From the NCBI GenBank assembly GCA_027924585.1, contig BSBM01000917.1, forward strand, positions 10,345,501 to 10,409,500: 64,000 nucleotides of DNA, written 5' to 3'. The translations under genes and the position numbers were made by a program. Within the stretch, counting starts at the first letter, position 1. Each line of letters opens with the position of its first letter. The notes beneath the pieces were generated by a model. That model saw nothing but the letters and a program-made list of their open reading frames with translations. It did not search any database and had not been told where the DNA came from. Below, piece after piece: positions 62,870-64,000 of the stretch. This DNA comes from Larix kaempferi. Its lineage: Eukaryota > Streptophyta > Pinopsida > Pinales > Pinaceae.

Positions 62870-64000
62870 CGTAGAATGTGCATACTTTGTTGATTCCATT
62901 TATGAAATAAAACACATTTTCTAAAAACTCGTGTTTTTTATGAAATCATCTAAACCTTCTAGAAGCTGTGATTTTAAAAAACGGTAGAAGTAAGCTTTTC
63001 TTATTTCCAGACGCATGCGCAAACTATAGAAAGTCGTTATGACGTAGAATGTGCATACTTTGTTGATTCCATTTATGAAAGAAAACACATTTTCTAAAAA
63101 CTCGTGTTTTTTAAGAAATCATGTAAACCTTCTAGAAGCTGTGATTTTAAAAAACGGGGGAAGTAAGCTTTTCTTATTTCCAAACGCATGCGCAAACTAT
63201 AGAAAGATGTTATGACGTAGAATGTGCATACTTTGTTGATTCCATTTATGAAATAAAACACATTTTCTAAAAACTCATGTTTTTTATGAAATCATGTAAA
63301 CCTTCTAGAAGCTGTGATTTTAAAAAACGGTAGAAGTAAGCTTTTCATATTTCCGGACGCATTCGCAAACTATAGAAAGTCGTTATGACGTAGAATGTGC
63401 ATACTTTCTTGATTCCATTTATGAAATAAAACACATTATCTAAAAACTCATGTTTTTAAGAAATCATGTAAACCTTCTAGAATTTGTGATTTAGAAAAAC
63501 GGGGGAAGTAAGCTTTTCTTTTTTCCGGACGCATGCGCAAACTATAGAAAGTCGTTATGACGTAGAATGTGCATACTTTGTAGATTCCATTTATGAAATA
63601 AAACACATTTTCTAAAAACTCGTGTTTTTTACGAAATCATGTAAACCTTCTAGAAGCTGTGATTTTAAAAAACGGTAGATGTAAGCTTTTCTTATTTCTG
63701 GACGCATGCGAAAACTTTAGAAAGTCGTTCTGACGTAGAATGTGCATACTTTGTAGATTCCATTTATGAAATAAAACACATTTTCTAAAAACTCGTGTTT
63801 TTTACGAAATCATGTAAACCTTCTAGAAGCTGTGATTTTAAAAAACGGTGGATGTTAGCTTTTCTTATTTCTGGACGCATGCGAAAACTATAGAAAGTCG
63901 TTCTGACGTAGAATGTGCATACTTTGTAGATTCCATTTATGAAATAAAACACATTTTCTAAAAACTCGTGTTTTTTACGAAATCATGTAAACCTTCTAGA
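62870..64000 (+). repeat. Right-hand monomers leaving the window
   Basis: About 6.5 monomers after the 52-mer. They include one with a shortened T tract (CATGTTTTTAAG near 63,449) and a broken palindrome (TAGAATTTGTG near 63,479), one with GAAAGAAAAC in place of GAAATAAAAC near 63,078, and two similar consecutive monomers with GTTCTGACGTAG near 63,728 and 63,901. I saw no second copy of this block in the window. Confidence 0.75.

Larger units (their letters stand above)
1..64000 (+). repeat. Satellite DNA array, ~173-bp monomer, ~370 head-to-tail copies
   Basis: The block beginning GAAGCTGTGATTTT recurs every 173 bp from the first to the last line, always in the same orientation and without intervening unique sequence. 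Most monomers are 173 bp. Recognisable exceptions are 172 bp (one G lost at GAAATCG), 174 bp (an extra T in the T6 tract) and 171 bp (near 7,521 and 34,333). Conserved landmarks are HindIII AAGCTT, SphI GCATGC, AATAAA, a T6 tract and the palindrome CTTCTAGAAG. Consensus GC is about 33%, from counting one consensus monomer. The length is close to a nucleosome repeat, as in many centromeric satellites. A centromeric or pericentromeric location is inferred, because the window has no flanking DNA. I do not recognise the family. Confidence 0.98.

Noticed and set aside
1-64000. Recurrent ~60-codon open frames on both strands, such as minus-strand peptides starting MFLENVFYFINGIYKVC and plus-strand peptides starting MEVSFSYFRTHAQ
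   Set aside because: They are the monomer read in one frame and end at stops fixed in the monomer. A 173-bp length shifts the frame in each repeat, no family domain is recognisable, and the frames are broken freely between near-identical HOR copies (for example by the change near 29,480).
1-64000. CRISPR array
   Set aside because: The repeat unit is 173 bp with no unique spacers between short repeats. Variation is spread through the monomer, and the organism appears eukaryotic.
1-64000. CENP-B box
   Set aside because: The consensus monomer has no TTCG on either strand. The best partial match, on the minus strand of the TACGAAATC variant (TTTCGTAAAAAACACGA), fits TTCG and the central A but has CACG where CGGG is required.
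1-64000. Primate alpha satellite
   Set aside because: The length is similar (173 against about 171 bp), but the sequence does not resemble the alpha-satellite consensus as I know it, and there is no CENP-B box or pJ-alpha box.
1-64000. RNA polymerase III internal promoter (B box) at GTTGATTCC
   Set aside because: The segment resembles GWTCRANNC only loosely, with the invariant C and the spacing wrong, and there is no convincing A box upstream. No tRNA or SINE-like structure was seen.
1-64000. CRE/bZIP site TGACGTAG and ETS-like GGAAGT in every monomer as functional elements
   Set aside because: Both are short matches expected in any fixed monomer. TGACGTAG is not a full palindromic CRE, and it is frequently lost by CpG transitions, which argues against selection.
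1-64000. Transposable element insertion or inverted segment within the array
   Set aside because: Reading through every monomer, I found no foreign sequence, no target-site duplication and no monomer in reverse orientation.

Overview
The whole 64 kb window is one uninterrupted tandem array of an AT-rich satellite monomer of about 173 bp, roughly 370 copies, all head-to-tail in the same orientation. The array runs off both ends of the window. I found no protein-coding gene, RNA gene, transposon, CRISPR array or non-satellite spacer. The short open frames on either strand are the satellite monomer read in different frames. A near nucleosome-length monomer, with nested higher-order repeats (HORs) and megabase-style homogeneity, is typical of eukaryotic centromeric or pericentromeric heterochromatin. 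I cannot name the species or satellite family. Transitions at CpG sites are a common class of variant, which hints at a genome with germline CpG methylation.

Monomer map (position 1 = the G of GAAGCTGTGA): T4A6 tract at 11-20; hypervariable box at 21-26 (CGGGGG, CGGTGG, CCTTGG, CAGGGG, CAAGGG, TGGTGG); HindIII site AAGCTT at 31-36; second variable box at 46-58 (CCGGACGCATGCG, CCAAACGCATGCG, CCGGTCGAATGCG, CTGGAC...); SphI site GCATGC at 52-57; TGACGTAG at 79-86; AATAAA at 118-123; a T-rich/A-rich/T-rich stretch at 129-151; and the perfect palindrome CTTCTAGAAG across the monomer boundary (168-173 plus 1-4). Consensus GC is about 33%.

Layout. (1) 1 to ~4.5 kb: monomers with no clear HOR, the least homogenised part. 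(2) ~4.5 to 13.7 kb: an older long HOR (~37-38 monomers, offsets 6400-6573 bp), partly overlapping copies. (3) 13,708-32,085: a 25-monomer HOR of exactly 4325 bp, four full tandem copies plus a partial fifth, almost base-for-base identical. (4) 32,086-34,782: a return to the older HOR sequence. (5) 34,783-38,755: a 12-monomer HOR (2076 bp), two copies. (6) 38.8-45.3 kb: 13/15/16-monomer repeats (2249, 2596 and 2769 bp). (7) 45,048-62,869: two copies of a very long 51/52-monomer HOR (8825 and 8997 bp) that differ by one whole monomer and contain nested 6/7/8-monomer repeats. (8) 62,870-64,000: array continuing out of the window.

The most informative content is the evolutionary record: successive rounds of unequal exchange or amplification with different unit sizes, sharp junctions, single-monomer gains or losses, and linked variant haplotypes that define monomer subfamilies.
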